Assembly (NCBI RefSeq): GCF_003594875.1
Contig: NZ_QZEY01000004.1
Span: 558,001 to 622,000, forward strand
DNA length: 64,000 nt
Direction of reading: 5' to 3'
Source: Bailinhaonella thermotolerans
GTDB lineage: Bacteria; Actinomycetota; Actinomycetes; Streptosporangiales; Streptosporangiaceae
Shown here: piece after piece, positions 55,047 to 63,890 of the stretch
Position numbering within the stretch: position 1 is the stretch's first letter
How the letters are laid out: each line of letters opens with the position of its first letter
Notes under the pieces: model-generated
Databases searched by the model: none
What the model was told of the DNA's origin: nothing
The model's input: the letters and a program-made list of their open reading frames with translations, nothing else
Made by a program: the position numbers and the translations under genes

Positions 55047-56921
55047 TCAGCGGGCGGCCGGGGTGACGGTGGCCCGGTCGCCGTCGGGGAAGACGACGGT
55101 CACCGAGTCGCCCTGGACGTCCACACCGACGGCCTCGCGCAGCGCGCCGGGGTGCACCGCGTCACCGGACAGCACCACCAGCGAGACGAGCACGCCGGGG
55201 TCGCCGGGACTCCAGAGGTACGGCGTGGCCGAGCGCGGCCCGAAGGCGTTCGCCTCCACGGCGGCCGCGACCTCCGCCTCGCGCCAGCCGTACAGGCCGA
55301 CGACGGCGCTGGTGAGGCCGTCGGGGCGGCGGGCGAGGGCCCACCCGTCGCCCCGCGCGGTCTCGGGGGCGGACGCGGCGGCGACGGCGTGCCCGCCCTC
55401 GCGGACCGCGACGCGCGCGGGGGCGGTGACGTAGTGCACGCGCACCTCCCAGGGGCCGCGCACGAGCGAGTGGGACTCCACCCGCGCCTCCTCCCCGCCG
55501 GGCAGGCGGACCTCGTGCCAGGAGGAGGCCTGGCGCCCGGAGCAGGCCAGCGGGTGGACGCGGGCGCGGCGGCTCACCGCGTCCCCGTCGAGCAGCGCCA
55601 GGTGGTTGTCCACGCCGCGCCGGAAGGCGTCCGGCGACGCGTCGGGCGCGGTGCGGGAGGAGTACGCCAGCTTCGCGTAGTGGGGGTCGTCGGCGGCCTC
55701 GGCGGGCGGCGGCGGGTTGTGGTCGCTGCCGTGGTTGACCAGGCGCGCGATCCCGTCGTGGCGCGTGCCGTGCAGGAGCAGCCCCGCGGCCGGGATCGCG
55801 GCGGTCACGTCGCCGGACTCGATCGGCAGCGGCAGCTCGGGCGCGGTCCAGACGGCGTGGCCGGGCGGGAGCAGCAGCCCGAGGAACCCCTTGGCCGCCC
55901 AGTACGGCGACGCCGGGCCGGAGTACGGCTGCGTCGCCGGCAGGAACGTGCCGTACCAGCCCAGGGGCAGCAGCCCGGCGCGGTCGGGGACCCCGCGCTC
56001 GGCGAAGTGGCGCAGCACGCCCGAGGCCAGCCGCCGGGTCCGCCCCGGCTCCAGGGGCGTGGCGTCGCACAGCGCCCCCAGCCAGACCGGGGCCAGGCAG
56101 GCGAACCGGTAGCAGAGCGAGCGGCCGTGGTGGATCGGCGCCCCGTCGGCCCCGAAGAAGTGCTGGTACGTCCCGAGGAACTCGCGCAGGCGCTCCCGGT
56201 AGACCGCCGCCCGCCCCTCGTCGCCGGACATCCGTGTCCACATGAGCGGGTACAGGTGCAGGGCCCAGGCGTTGTAGTAGTCGAAGTTGCGCCCGGGCCC
56301 GTCGGTGTACCACCCGTCCCCGGCGTACCACTCCTCGATCCGGTCCAGGCCGCGCGTGATCTCGGCGGGCTCGTGCGGCCCGCCGACGGACCGCAGGAAC
56401 TCCTCCGTCACCGTCTGGAAGAGCATCCAGTTGTTCTCCCAGGTGCGCTTGCCCACGAACCCGGCGAGCCAGTCCACCACCCGCTCCCGCACGCCGGGGG
56501 AGAGGCGGTCCCAGATCCACGGGCGGGTCTCGTGCAGCGCCAGCGCGATGGCGGCCGCCTCCACCATCTGCTGGGAGCAGTCGGTGATCTCGGGCCAGGC
56601 CTCCCCGCTCGCGGGGTCGGTGCCGGACGCGAGTCCCCTGGCGTACCGCTCCAGCAGCTCGGGGCGGACCTCCCCGCCCGCCCCCGCGATGCGGAACGCG
56701 GCGAGCAGGAAGCCGCGCGCGAACCCCTCCAGCCCGTCGAGGACCAGCCCCGACCAGCTCCCCCGGCCCGGGGGCAGGACGCGGGCGAAGCCGGGCGAGG
56801 CGTGCGGCACGAGCGCGTCGAGCAGGCGGTCGGCCACCGCCTCCCAGTGCGCCCGCGTCCAGCCGGTGCGGGGGGACAGGACCCGGTCGGTCGGGGGGAG
56901 GGCCAGGTAGGGCGGGGTCAT
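55047..56921 (-). CDS. DUF2264 family protein
   Basis: A 624-residue cytosolic protein of the DUF2264 family, recognised by the N-terminal WEAVADRLLDALVPHASPGF, FARGFLLAAFRIAGAG, then ENNWMLFQTVTEEFLRSVGG, DGWYTDGPGRNFDYYNAWA and PIHHGRSLCYRFA. The first 350 residues look like an alpha/alpha toroid as in polysaccharide-degrading enzymes, with a beta-rich C-terminal part. DUF2264 proteins commonly neighbour polysaccharide lyases, and a role in processing lyase products is inferred. It lies between PL8 (48-base gap) and the Gfo/Idh/MocA gene. No signal peptide is visible. Confidence 0.88.
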   Translation of the reverse strand: MTPPYLALPPTDRVLSPRTGWTRAHWEAVADRLLDALVPHASPGFARVLPPGRGSWSGLVLDGLEGFARGFLLAAFRIAGAGGEVRPELLERYARGLASGTDPASGEAWPEITDCSQQMVEAAAIALALHETRPWIWDRLSPGVRERVVDWLAGFVGKRTWENNWMLFQTVTEEFLRSVGGPHEPAEITRGLDRIEEWYAGDGWYTDGPGRNFDYYNAWALHLYPLMWTRMSGDEGRAAVYRERLREFLGTYQHFFGADGAPIHHGRSLCYRFACLAPVWLGALCDATPLEPGRTRRLASGVLRHFAERGVPDRAGLLPLGWYGTFLPATQPYSGPASPYWAAKGFLGLLLPPGHAVWTAPELPLPIESGDVTAAIPAAGLLLHGTRHDGIARLVNHGSDHNPPPPAEAADDPHYAKLAYSSRTAPDASPDAFRRGVDNHLALLDGDAVSRRARVHPLACSGRQASSWHEVRLPGGEEARVESHSLVRGPWEVRVHYVTAPARVAVREGGHAVAAASAPETARGDGWALARRPDGLTSAVVGLYGWREAEVAAAVEANAFGPRSATPYLWSPGDPGVLVSLVVLSGDAVHPGALREAVGVDVQGDSVTVVFPDGDRATVTPAAR

Positions 56922-56969
56922 CGCGGTCTCCAGTCGCGTCGCGGGGTCGGTCGTGCTCGCCTGCGGGGG

Positions 56970-59351
56970 TCAGCCGCCGCCGACGCGGAGGACGGCCGTG
57001 TGCGTGCGCCCGCGCGAGCCGCCCACCGCGACGGTGAGCCGGGGGTTCCGGCCGGGCGTCACCTCGATCGTCTCGTCCGCCCGTTCCACGCCGTGGGCCG
57101 GGTGGCGCAGGACGAGCGTCACCGTGGCCACGGTGCGCGAGGGGTCGGAGACGGCGACGGAGATCCGCCCGGCGTGCCGCCGCACGAGGACGGCGGCGGG
57201 CGCGTCGGCCGAGACCTCCTTCAGGCTCCCGGCCGCCCAGAACACGGCGGCGGTGAGGCCGAGCCGGGGCGCGGCGACGGCCTGCAGGTCCGCGGTGTTG
57301 GACAGGACGCGGACCGGCGGCTCCTCCGCCCACCGCGCGGTCTCCCCGGCGCCGAGCCCCGGCAGCAGGACGTGGGCGTACGCCGCGCCGGAGGGGTTCG
57401 TCCCGTGGTCGTGCCAGAGGGTCAGGTACCGGCGGGTGACGGGCTCGGGCCCGCCGCCGGTGTCCGCGCCGACGTTGATGTCGCGCCAGGCCCCGGTACG
57501 GCTCTCGCGCAGCGCGCGCAGCGTGCCGCCCTCGGGGAAGACGTAGCCGCCGACGCCCTCCACGTGCGCCCACCGGGGGTCGAAGGACCCGCTCCAGCCG
57601 TCGTCGCCGGGCTGCGCGGCCCCGTCCACGGTCAGCCGGCCGCCGGAGCGCAGGTTCCGGTTCTCCACGATCGTCTCTATCGTCCGGCCGTCGCCGCTGG
57701 TGATGCCCGCGCCGAGCGCCACGACCGCGTCGTCGAGGCAGAACCACGACTTCCTGGCGCGCAGCGTGACGCCGTGCCCGATCAGCTCGATGCCCGCCAC
57801 GCCCAGCTCGCCGAGCGCGGCCCCGCCCGCCCAGGCGTTCGCCGGGCGGTACGTGCTCGTCCCGCCGCCGGTCCCGAGCGGGGCGCGCTCGCGGGTGTCC
57901 ACCGTCGTGCCGGGCAGCCGGTAGGCGTTCACGGTGGGCCAGAAGCCGTCGCCGAACTGGCCGAGGTCGTCGGTGTAGAGGTAGGTCATGCCGTCGCCGG
58001 TGTACCAGCCGCGCAGGTTCTCGCCGTTGCCGGCCTCGTACGCCGCGATCCGCCGGGACGACAGGCTGATCGCGAACGACCAGCCGGGCCGGTGGTGCAC
58101 GACGCGGTCCATGTCGGGGAAGACGAAGTGCCCCACCGGCCGGGGCGCGGGCGTGATCGCCGGGTCGTCCAGCACCGCCCTGGCCCGCGCGATCGCCGGC
58201 ACCCCCGCGTGCTCCAGGTACGGCCGGTGCGTGCCGCGCTCGATCCAGCCCTTGGCCAGCGCGCGGAACCGGGAGGCGTACGGCTCGGGCGCGCCCTGGG
58301 CGAGCAGCAGCACCGAGGTGATGACGCCGTGCCCCGCCGCGGCGTCGGGCTGGGCCTGCCGGGAGACGGCGCGCCCGCGCACGTGGTCCATGACCAGCCC
58401 GTCGCGCATCACCGGGGCGAAGCTCGCCTCGACGGCGTCGAGGATCACCGCCTGGGCCGGGTCGGTCACCCGCCAGCGGGAGCCGCCGAGCAGGCCGACG
58501 AGCTGGGCCACGGCCGAGAGCAGGACCGCCCCGTAGGAGCCGGTGTAGGCGACGGAGCCGTGCTGGAGGAACGAGCCGTCGCGGTAGAAACCGTCGCCGG
58601 AGGTGACGTAGGCGAACAGGCTGCGCCGCCCGCCGTCGCGCACGTCGGACAGGCCGTCGCGGGCCAGGGCCAGCTTGGCCGCGTCCCGGCCGAGGATGCC
58701 GCGCAGCGCCACGATCATCGCCTTGTCCGCCCGGTTCGCCCCGGTCTCGGAGAGCGAGGGCTGCAGGACCCGGCGGTCGGGGTCGGGGCAGAACCGGTCC
58801 ACGGCCCGCAGGTACGCCGCCAGCCGGTCGGCCGGGATCCGGTCGCCCAGCAGCACGCAGGTGTCCATGAGGGCGCGCGGCGCGCCGATCTCCCAGAACC
58901 ACCAGTTCCCGGTCTCGCGCCTGGTCTCGTTGTAGGCCCGGTCGTACAGCAGGTCGAGCGCGGAGAGCAGCGCGGCCGCGACCTCCTCGTCGCCGTGCCG
59001 CGGGGTGCCGGGGGTGGCCCAGGCGAGCCCGATCGAGCGCAGGCGGGTGTAGCTCTGCCCGAAGCCGGCGGGGTCGGCGCCGAGGGGCAGGTCGGCCCAG
59101 AGCCGGGTACGGCTCGCGCCCCGGTCCATCGTGTCCCACGCCGCCGCCGCGCTCGCTTCCAGCGACCCGAGGGCGCGGGCGTAGACGGGGTCGGCCGGGT
59201 CGACGGCCTCGCCGGTCAGCAGCGCGAGGGCGCGGGACCGCAGGACGCCGAACTCGTCCCCGGCGGCGAAGGCGGCGGCCGGGAGGTTCGCGGCGCCGAG
59301 GGCGGCGGCGCCGAGCAGGAACAGGCCCCGGCGGGTGAGACGTGGAGGCAT
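56970..59351 (-). CDS. Secreted polysaccharide lyase family 8
   Basis: A 793-residue exported lyase that cleaves uronic-acid-containing polysaccharide by beta-elimination; family PL8 covers hyaluronate, chondroitin and xanthan lyases. I chose the ATG at 59351: it gives a Tat signal (TRRGLFLLGAAALGAA) ending near AAFAA. The catalytic Asn is in SLSETGANRADKAMI and the His/Tyr pair in DGSFLQHGSVAYTGSYG, the expected PL8 set. An alpha/alpha-toroid N-terminal half is followed by beta-sandwich domains. The substrate cannot be told from sequence; the absence of a hydrolase for unsaturated hyaluronan disaccharides (GH88) in this part of the locus leaves it open. Its promoter contains a LacI-type operator. 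Confidence 0.88.
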   Translation of the reverse strand: MPPRLTRRGLFLLGAAALGAANLPAAAFAAGDEFGVLRSRALALLTGEAVDPADPVYARALGSLEASAAAAWDTMDRGASRTRLWADLPLGADPAGFGQSYTRLRSIGLAWATPGTPRHGDEEVAAALLSALDLLYDRAYNETRRETGNWWFWEIGAPRALMDTCVLLGDRIPADRLAAYLRAVDRFCPDPDRRVLQPSLSETGANRADKAMIVALRGILGRDAAKLALARDGLSDVRDGGRRSLFAYVTSGDGFYRDGSFLQHGSVAYTGSYGAVLLSAVAQLVGLLGGSRWRVTDPAQAVILDAVEASFAPVMRDGLVMDHVRGRAVSRQAQPDAAAGHGVITSVLLLAQGAPEPYASRFRALAKGWIERGTHRPYLEHAGVPAIARARAVLDDPAITPAPRPVGHFVFPDMDRVVHHRPGWSFAISLSSRRIAAYEAGNGENLRGWYTGDGMTYLYTDDLGQFGDGFWPTVNAYRLPGTTVDTRERAPLGTGGGTSTYRPANAWAGGAALGELGVAGIELIGHGVTLRARKSWFCLDDAVVALGAGITSGDGRTIETIVENRNLRSGGRLTVDGAAQPGDDGWSGSFDPRWAHVEGVGGYVFPEGGTLRALRESRTGAWRDINVGADTGGGPEPVTRRYLTLWHDHGTNPSGAAYAHVLLPGLGAGETARWAEEPPVRVLSNTADLQAVAAPRLGLTAAVFWAAGSLKEVSADAPAAVLVRRHAGRISVAVSDPSRTVATVTLVLRHPAHGVERADETIEVTPGRNPRLTVAVGGSRGRTHTAVLRVGGG

Positions 59352-59416
59352 GCGCACCTCGGTCCTTCGGGGGCACGGCGCGCCGTACCCGGATCTTTCG
59401 GACATCGCTGAGCACG

Positions 59417-59446
59417 ATTAAGTAAGCGGTTTCTATAGGAAGTCAA
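59417..59446 (-). promoter_or_regulatory. Predicted promoter of the PL8 operon
   Basis: On the minus strand TTGACT (-35, 59441-59446) and CTTAAT (-10, 59417-59422) are 18 bases apart. The spacer contains operator A. Confidence 0.6.
59421..59434. promoter_or_regulatory. LacI-type operator A (PL8 promoter)
   Basis: AGTAAGCGGTTTCT shares AAGCG and TTC with the sites at 59477, 61694 and 61834, and lies inside the PL8 promoter. Confidence 0.7.
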
Positions 59447-59476
59447 GGGAGGAAAGGAGTTACTACCGTCTTTCCG

Positions 59477-59490
59477 GGCAACCGCTTGCC
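59477..59490. promoter_or_regulatory. LacI-type operator B
   Basis: GGCAACCGCTTGCC, a near-palindrome (12 of 14 positions symmetric), centred 56 bp from operator A and just past the end of the LacI gene. A looping partner is plausible. Confidence 0.5.
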
Positions 59491-59492
59491 GA

Positions 59493-60578
59493 TCATCGTG
59501 CGGGTGGGCCCACCGAGGCGCGCACGACGATGTGCGTCCCCAGCCGCATCGACCCGGAGACGGGGGCGAGCTCGTCGCCGGGGTCGGCCAGCGCCAGCCG
59601 TACGGCCTGGCGGCCCATCTCCTCCAGCGGGACGTGCACCGTCGTGAGGGCCGGCCGCAGCTCCTGCGCCACCGGCAGGTCGTCGTAACCCACGAGCGAG
59701 AGGTCCTCGGGCACGCGCAGCCCCGCCTCCTCCAGGCCGTGCAGCACGCCCGCCGCGACGCTGTCGTTCGCCGCGAAGACGGCCGTGAAGTCCAGCCCCG
59801 CGCCCAGCGCGGCCCGGATGCGCTCGTAGCCGAACCGGCGCCCGAACACCCCCGTCTGGATCAGGTCCTCGTCGTACGGCAGGCCGCGGGTCTCCAGCGC
59901 GCGGCGGTGCCCGGCCAGGCGGTGCACCGTGGTGGACAGCGCGGCCGGGCCCCCGACGTACAGGATCCGCCGGTGGCCCTGGTTGAGCAGGTAGTCGGTG
60001 ATCGCGAACGCGCCGCCCTCGTTGTCGTACTCGATCACCGACGTCGGCACGCCGTCCCCGATCGGGGGCCGGCCGCAGAGCGCCAGCCGCGAGCCCGAGG
60101 CGTCCAGCGCGCGGGCGCGGCGGGCCACCTCCGCCGTGAAGGCGCGGTCGTTCACGCTGCCGCCGACGAGGATGACCGCGTCGGCGCGCTGCTCGTGCAG
60201 CAGGTCGATGAAGGCCAGCTCCTTGCGGGAGTCGCCCTTGGTGCAGCACACCAGGCACAGCCGCCCGGACGCGCTCGCCTCGGCCTCCACGCCCCGGGCG
60301 ATGAACGCGTAGAACGGGTCCACCAGCTCGTTGACGATGATGCCGACCGTCCGGTTGGTCACCCCGGCGAGCGCTCTGGCGTGGGCGTTGGCGACGTAGC
60401 CCAGCTCGGCCACCGCGCGCTCGACCCGCTCCCGCGTGGCGGCGGCCACCGGGTAGTTCTGGTTGAGCACGCGGGACACGGTGGCGGACGAGACGCCCGC
60501 CCGCTTGGCCACGTCGGCGATCGTGGCGGGCGCCAGGGGCGCGGTCGCGCGCTGGCGGCCCCGGGCCCGACTGTCCAC
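59493..60578 (-). CDS. LacI-family regulator of the polysaccharide locus
   Basis: A 361-residue LacI/GalR regulator. After a basic N-terminal extension of about 17 residues comes the DNA-binding part TIADVAKRAGVSSATVSRVL and hinge YVANAHARALAG; the sensor domain (VGIIVNELVDPFYAFIARGV, AVFAANDSVAAGVLHGLEEA, LVGYDDLPVAQE) follows. The start is GTG at 60578. It lies between the PL8 operon and the 2-hydroxyacid dehydrogenase gene, and the shared AAGCG-centred operators at three nearby promoters make it the obvious local repressor. The inducer is probably a product of polysaccharide breakdown. Confidence 0.88.
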   Translation of the reverse strand: MDSRARGRQRATAPLAPATIADVAKRAGVSSATVSRVLNQNYPVAAATRERVERAVAELGYVANAHARALAGVTNRTVGIIVNELVDPFYAFIARGVEAEASASGRLCLVCCTKGDSRKELAFIDLLHEQRADAVILVGGSVNDRAFTAEVARRARALDASGSRLALCGRPPIGDGVPTSVIEYDNEGGAFAITDYLLNQGHRRILYVGGPAALSTTVHRLAGHRRALETRGLPYDEDLIQTGVFGRRFGYERIRAALGAGLDFTAVFAANDSVAAGVLHGLEEAGLRVPEDLSLVGYDDLPVAQELRPALTTVHVPLEEMGRQAVRLALADPGDELAPVSGSMRLGTHIVVRASVGPPAR

Positions 60579-60633
60579 GGTACGGCCTCCTTCTATGCGG
60601 TCAGGGTAACGGCGCGGCGGGTGTGGCGGGGGC

Positions 60634-61680
60634 TCAAGCGATCTTCTCCCAGTCGCGGGCCAGGACCTCGTAGGCGAGCGGCTCGCCGGCGGCGTACCTG
60701 GCCAGCTCCGCCACCGCCAGCGCGCCCAGGCGGGCCTGCTCGTTGCCCAGGGCGCCGGCGATGTGCGGCGTCACGAGGACGTTGGGCAGCTCGAACAGCG
60801 GCGAGCGCGGCGGCAGGGGCTCGGGGTCGGTCACGTCGAGCACGGCGTCCAGCCGCCCGGAGGCCAGCTCGTCGAGCAGGGCCGCCTCCTCGATCAGCGA
60901 GCCCCGCGCGGTGTTGACGATCAGCGTGCCGTCCCGCATCAGGCCGAGGCGCCGGCGGTCGATCAGCCTGCGCGTGCTCGGCACGTCGGGGGCGTGCAGG
61001 GTGACCACGTGGGAGCGCCGGCACAGCTCGTCCAGCCCCACGGGCTCGGCGCGCAGCCGCCGGGCCTCGCCCGGGTCCAGGTACGGGTCGTGGACGAGCA
61101 CGTCCGCGTCGAGCGTCCGCAGCCTGTCGATGACGAGCCGGCCGATGCGGGAGGCCCCGACGACCCCGACCGTGAGCCCGTGGGTCCCCAGCCAGGCCAC
61201 CCCGGACAGGTCCCGCTTGCGGCCCGTCCTGGCGTACCCGTGGGCGAGGGCGAAGGCGCGCTTGGCCCCGAAGACGATGGCGGCGAGCGTGTACTCCGCG
61301 ACGGGGATGGCGTTGGCCGCGGCCGCCGTGGAGATCCGTACGCCCCGGGCCAGCACCTCGCGGTCGAGGAAGGTCTTCACGGTCCCGGCGGTGTGCAGGA
61401 TCGCGCGCAGCCCCGGGGCCCGGTCCAGGACGGTCCCGTCGATCCGCGGGCAGCCCCAGCCGGTGAGCAGCACCTCGGCCGAGGCGAGCGCCGCGTCGGC
61501 GTCCGGGCCGGTGAAGGCGCCCAGCACGCCGGGCCGTACGTCGGCGAGCTCGTGCAGGCGGGCCAGCGTCCGCGGGGTGAACACGCCCGCCGTCTCCCGC
61601 CCGTCCATGGCCAGGACCACGCGGGGACGGTGCGGCGCGGGCGGATCCGGGTCCGGAACGGTCTCGCCAGTCGTCTGCAC
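60634..61680 (-). CDS. D-isomer-specific 2-hydroxyacid dehydrogenase
   Basis: About 348 residues; an NAD-dependent dehydrogenase interconverting a D-2-hydroxyacid and the 2-keto acid. The NAD-binding loop is GVVGASRIGRLVIDRL; the catalytic Arg, Glu and His are in NTARGSLI, VTDPEPLPP and TPHIAGALG. The frame stays open upstream to 61758, but a LacI-type operator at 61694-61707 lies inside that extension, so I prefer a GTG at 61680 (GTG at 61686 is equally possible). Gene context suggests a role in uronate or keto-sugar acid metabolism following polysaccharide breakdown. There is no signal peptide. Confidence 0.82.
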   Translation of the reverse strand: MQTTGETVPDPDPPAPHRPRVVLAMDGRETAGVFTPRTLARLHELADVRPGVLGAFTGPDADAALASAEVLLTGWGCPRIDGTVLDRAPGLRAILHTAGTVKTFLDREVLARGVRISTAAAANAIPVAEYTLAAIVFGAKRAFALAHGYARTGRKRDLSGVAWLGTHGLTVGVVGASRIGRLVIDRLRTLDADVLVHDPYLDPGEARRLRAEPVGLDELCRRSHVVTLHAPDVPSTRRLIDRRRLGLMRDGTLIVNTARGSLIEEAALLDELASGRLDAVLDVTDPEPLPPRSPLFELPNVLVTPHIAGALGNEQARLGALAVAELARYAAGEPLAYEVLARDWEKIA

Positions 61681-61693
61681 CGCCACCCCCGAT

Positions 61694-61707
61694 AGTAAGC
61701 GCGTTCT
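61694..61707. promoter_or_regulatory. LacI-type operator C (dehydrogenase gene)
   Basis: AGTAAGCGCGTTCT matches operator A at 12 of 14 positions (and both continue with AT), just upstream of the chosen dehydrogenase start. Confidence 0.65.
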
Positions 61708-61823
61708 ATGTTCTGGCTGGACGATAGGGAAGCTCCCGGCGGCCGTCAACCGGGTCACTCAATTTGCTCCACATATGCGCTAGTCACCGGGGTTCGCGGG
61801 CTGGATTGGCGGAGATCGGGGTC

Positions 61824-61852
61824 TTGACGAACGGGAAAGCGCTTACCAAACT
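61824..61852 (+). promoter_or_regulatory. Predicted promoter of the sugar ABC transporter operon
   Basis: TTGACG (61824-61829) and CAAACT (61847-61852) are 17 bases apart, and the spacer is filled by operator D. Confidence 0.6.
61834..61847. promoter_or_regulatory. LacI-type operator D (transporter promoter)
   Basis: GGAAAGCGCTTACC; its reverse complement reads GGTAAGCGCTTTCC, matching operators A and C in the AAGCG-TTC core. Confidence 0.7.
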
Positions 61853-61956
61853 GCGGGCATCGCGTGACGGATGTCCGGGTTACCGGCGAGGCACGCGAGG
61901 ACCTGAGAACGACCCGGGCGGCTCGGCCGCCCGGCCCGGCCGAAGAGGTAGTGGGC

Positions 61957-62985
61957 ATGGTCAAGCAATCGGGGCCGCCCCGGGCGGCCCTCCGCCCCCC
62001 GGGCGCCTCCCCGCCGGAGGCCGCCGCCGGGGCGCCGGAGCGGGCGGCCGGGCGGCCGGCTCGCCGCAGGGTCCCGCTGCGGCGGCGGCTCCGCAGGGAC
62101 GGGGTCCTGCTGCTGCTCGCGCTGCCGGGCCTGCTCTACTTCCTGGTGTTCCACTACCTGCCGCTGTTCGGGTACGTGATCGCGTTCCAGGACTTCCAGC
62201 CGTTCCTGGGATTCGCCGAGAGCGCGTGGGTGGGGCTGGACAACTTCGCCGCGCTGTTCGGCGACCCGCGGTTCTGGAGCGCGCTCGGCAACACCCTGCG
62301 GATCACGCTGGTGCAGCTCGTGCTGTTCTTCCCCGCGCCGATCGGGCTGGCGCTGCTGCTGCACAGCATCCTCAGCGACAAGATCCGCAGGTTCGTGCAG
62401 AGCATCGTCTACCTGCCGCACTTCATCGGCTGGGTGATCATCGTCTCGATCTTCCAGCAGGTGCTCGGCGGGGCGGGCGTGGTGCCCCACCTCATGGACG
62501 CCCTCGGCCTGCCGCGCTACGACGTCATGACCGATCCGGACGCCTTCCCCTGGCTGGTGGCGCTCCAGGTGATCTGGAAGGACGCGGGCTGGGGCACGAT
62601 CATCTTCCTGGCCGCGCTGCTCAGCATCGACCAGGGCCTGTACGAGGCGGCGGCGATCGACGGGGCCGGGCGGTGGCGGCGGCTCTGGCACATCACGCTG
62701 CCCGGCATCACGCCGGTGATCATCCTGCTGCTCATCCTCAACCTCGGCAGCATCCTGTCGGTCGGCTTCGAGCAGATCGTCCTGCAGCGCGACGCGGTGG
62801 GCCCGGAGGCGGGCGAGGTGCTCGACACCTACGTCTACTTCCACGGCATCCGCAGCGGCGAGTGGGGCACCTCGGCGGCGGTCGGCCTGATCAAGGCGGT
62901 GGTCGGCACCGCGCTCGTGCTCGGGGCCAACAAGGTGGCGCACCTGTTCGGCCAGGAGGGGGTGTACCGCGGTGCGGACAAGTAG
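61957..62985 (+). CDS. Sugar ABC transporter permease, LplB-type
   Basis: About 342 residues from the ATG at 61957 (MVKQSGPPRAAL); the frame is open 93 bases further upstream, where another start is possible. A Pro/Ala/Arg-rich N-terminus of about 75 residues precedes six membrane segments beginning DGVLLLLALPGLLYFLVFHY. The coupling loop is EAAAIDGAGRWRRLWHITLP. FHYLPLFGYVIAFQDFQPF and the C-terminal DTYVYFHGIRSGEWGTSAAV are typical of the LplB class, which imports oligosaccharides, often uronate-containing ones. It is the first gene of the importer operon and has a LacI-type operator in its promoter. Confidence 0.88.
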   Translation: MVKQSGPPRAALRPPGASPPEAAAGAPERAAGRPARRRVPLRRRLRRDGVLLLLALPGLLYFLVFHYLPLFGYVIAFQDFQPFLGFAESAWVGLDNFAALFGDPRFWSALGNTLRITLVQLVLFFPAPIGLALLLHSILSDKIRRFVQSIVYLPHFIGWVIIVSIFQQVLGGAGVVPHLMDALGLPRYDVMTDPDAFPWLVALQVIWKDAGWGTIIFLAALLSIDQGLYEAAAIDGAGRWRRLWHITLPGITPVIILLLILNLGSILSVGFEQIVLQRDAVGPEAGEVLDTYVYFHGIRSGEWGTSAAVGLIKAVVGTALVLGANKVAHLFGQEGVYRGADK

Positions 62986-63865
62986 CCGGCCGGTCTGGAT
63001 GGAGCCGCCCACCCGGCTCGGGCTCGCGGCCAAGGTGATGACGCTGGTGATCATCTCGTTCGTCGTGCTGTACCCCTTCGCGGCCGTGGTGATGACGAGC
63101 CTGTCCACCCAGGACGAGATCACCCGCAACGGCGGCCTCGTGCTGTTCCCCGTGGAGCCCACCCTGGAGGCGTACCGGGTGATCTTCTCCGGGGGCACGG
63201 TCACCCGGGCGCTGCTGGTCAGCGTGGCGGTCACCGTCGCCGGCACGCTCGCCAGCCTCAGCGTCACCGTGGCGATGGCGTTCGCGCTGGCGCGGCGGGA
63301 GCTGACCGGGGGCCGGGCCATCCTCATGGTCGCGCTGTTCACGATGCTGTTCAGCCCCGGCATCATCCCCAACTACCTGCTGGTCAAGGAGCTGGGGCTG
63401 CTCAACTCCTTCGGCTCGCTGATCCTCCCGGCGCTGGTGAGCGCGTTCAACCTGGTCGTCCTGCGGTCGTTCTTCATGGGGCTGCCGCAGGAGCTCCTGG
63501 AGAGCGCGCGCATGGACGGCGCGGGCGACCTGCGGATCCTGCTGCGCATCGTGCTGCCGCTGTCGAAGGCCGTGGTCGCGGTGGTCTCGCTGTTCTACGC
63601 GGTCGCCTACTGGAACGCGTTCTTCAACGCGCTGCTCTACCTCGAGTCCGACAAGTGGCCGCTGCCGCTGATCCTGCGCCTGTACGTGCTGCAGGGCCAG
63701 CCGCTGGGGGCCGACATCGCGGCGGCGGCGGGCGAGGTCCCGCCCCCGGCCCAGGCCCTGCAGATGGCGGTCGTCGTGGTGGCGCTCGTCCCGATCCTCC
63801 TCGTCTACCCGTTCCTGCAGCGCTACTTCACCAAGGGCGTGCTGACCGGCGCCGTCAAGGGCTGA
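62972..63865 (+). CDS. Sugar ABC transporter permease, YtcP-type
   Basis: A 297-residue permease, partner of the preceding protein. It has six membrane segments, the first being MTLVIISFVVLYPFAAVV, and the coupling loop ESARMDGAGDLRILLRIVLP. SLSTQDEITRNGGLVLFPVE and the C-terminal YPFLQRYFTKGVLTGAVKG match the YtcP class. The GTG start overlaps the end of the upstream gene by 14 bases. The ATPase for this importer is not in the window; such systems commonly use a shared MsmK/MalK-type ATPase encoded elsewhere. Confidence 0.88.
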   Translation: MRTSSRPVWMEPPTRLGLAAKVMTLVIISFVVLYPFAAVVMTSLSTQDEITRNGGLVLFPVEPTLEAYRVIFSGGTVTRALLVSVAVTVAGTLASLSVTVAMAFALARRELTGGRAILMVALFTMLFSPGIIPNYLLVKELGLLNSFGSLILPALVSAFNLVVLRSFFMGLPQELLESARMDGAGDLRILLRIVLPLSKAVVAVVSLFYAVAYWNAFFNALLYLESDKWPLPLILRLYVLQGQPLGADIAAAAGEVPPPAQALQMAVVVVALVPILLVYPFLQRYFTKGVLTGAVKG

Positions 63866-63890
63866 CCGGCGCATTCGAAGGGAGAACGAC

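Noticed and set aside
54663-59411. A 1582-codon plus-strand open frame opposite the PL8 operon
   Set aside because: An antisense shadow; the minus strand carries full PL8, DUF2264 and Gfo/Idh/MocA genes with catalytic motifs.
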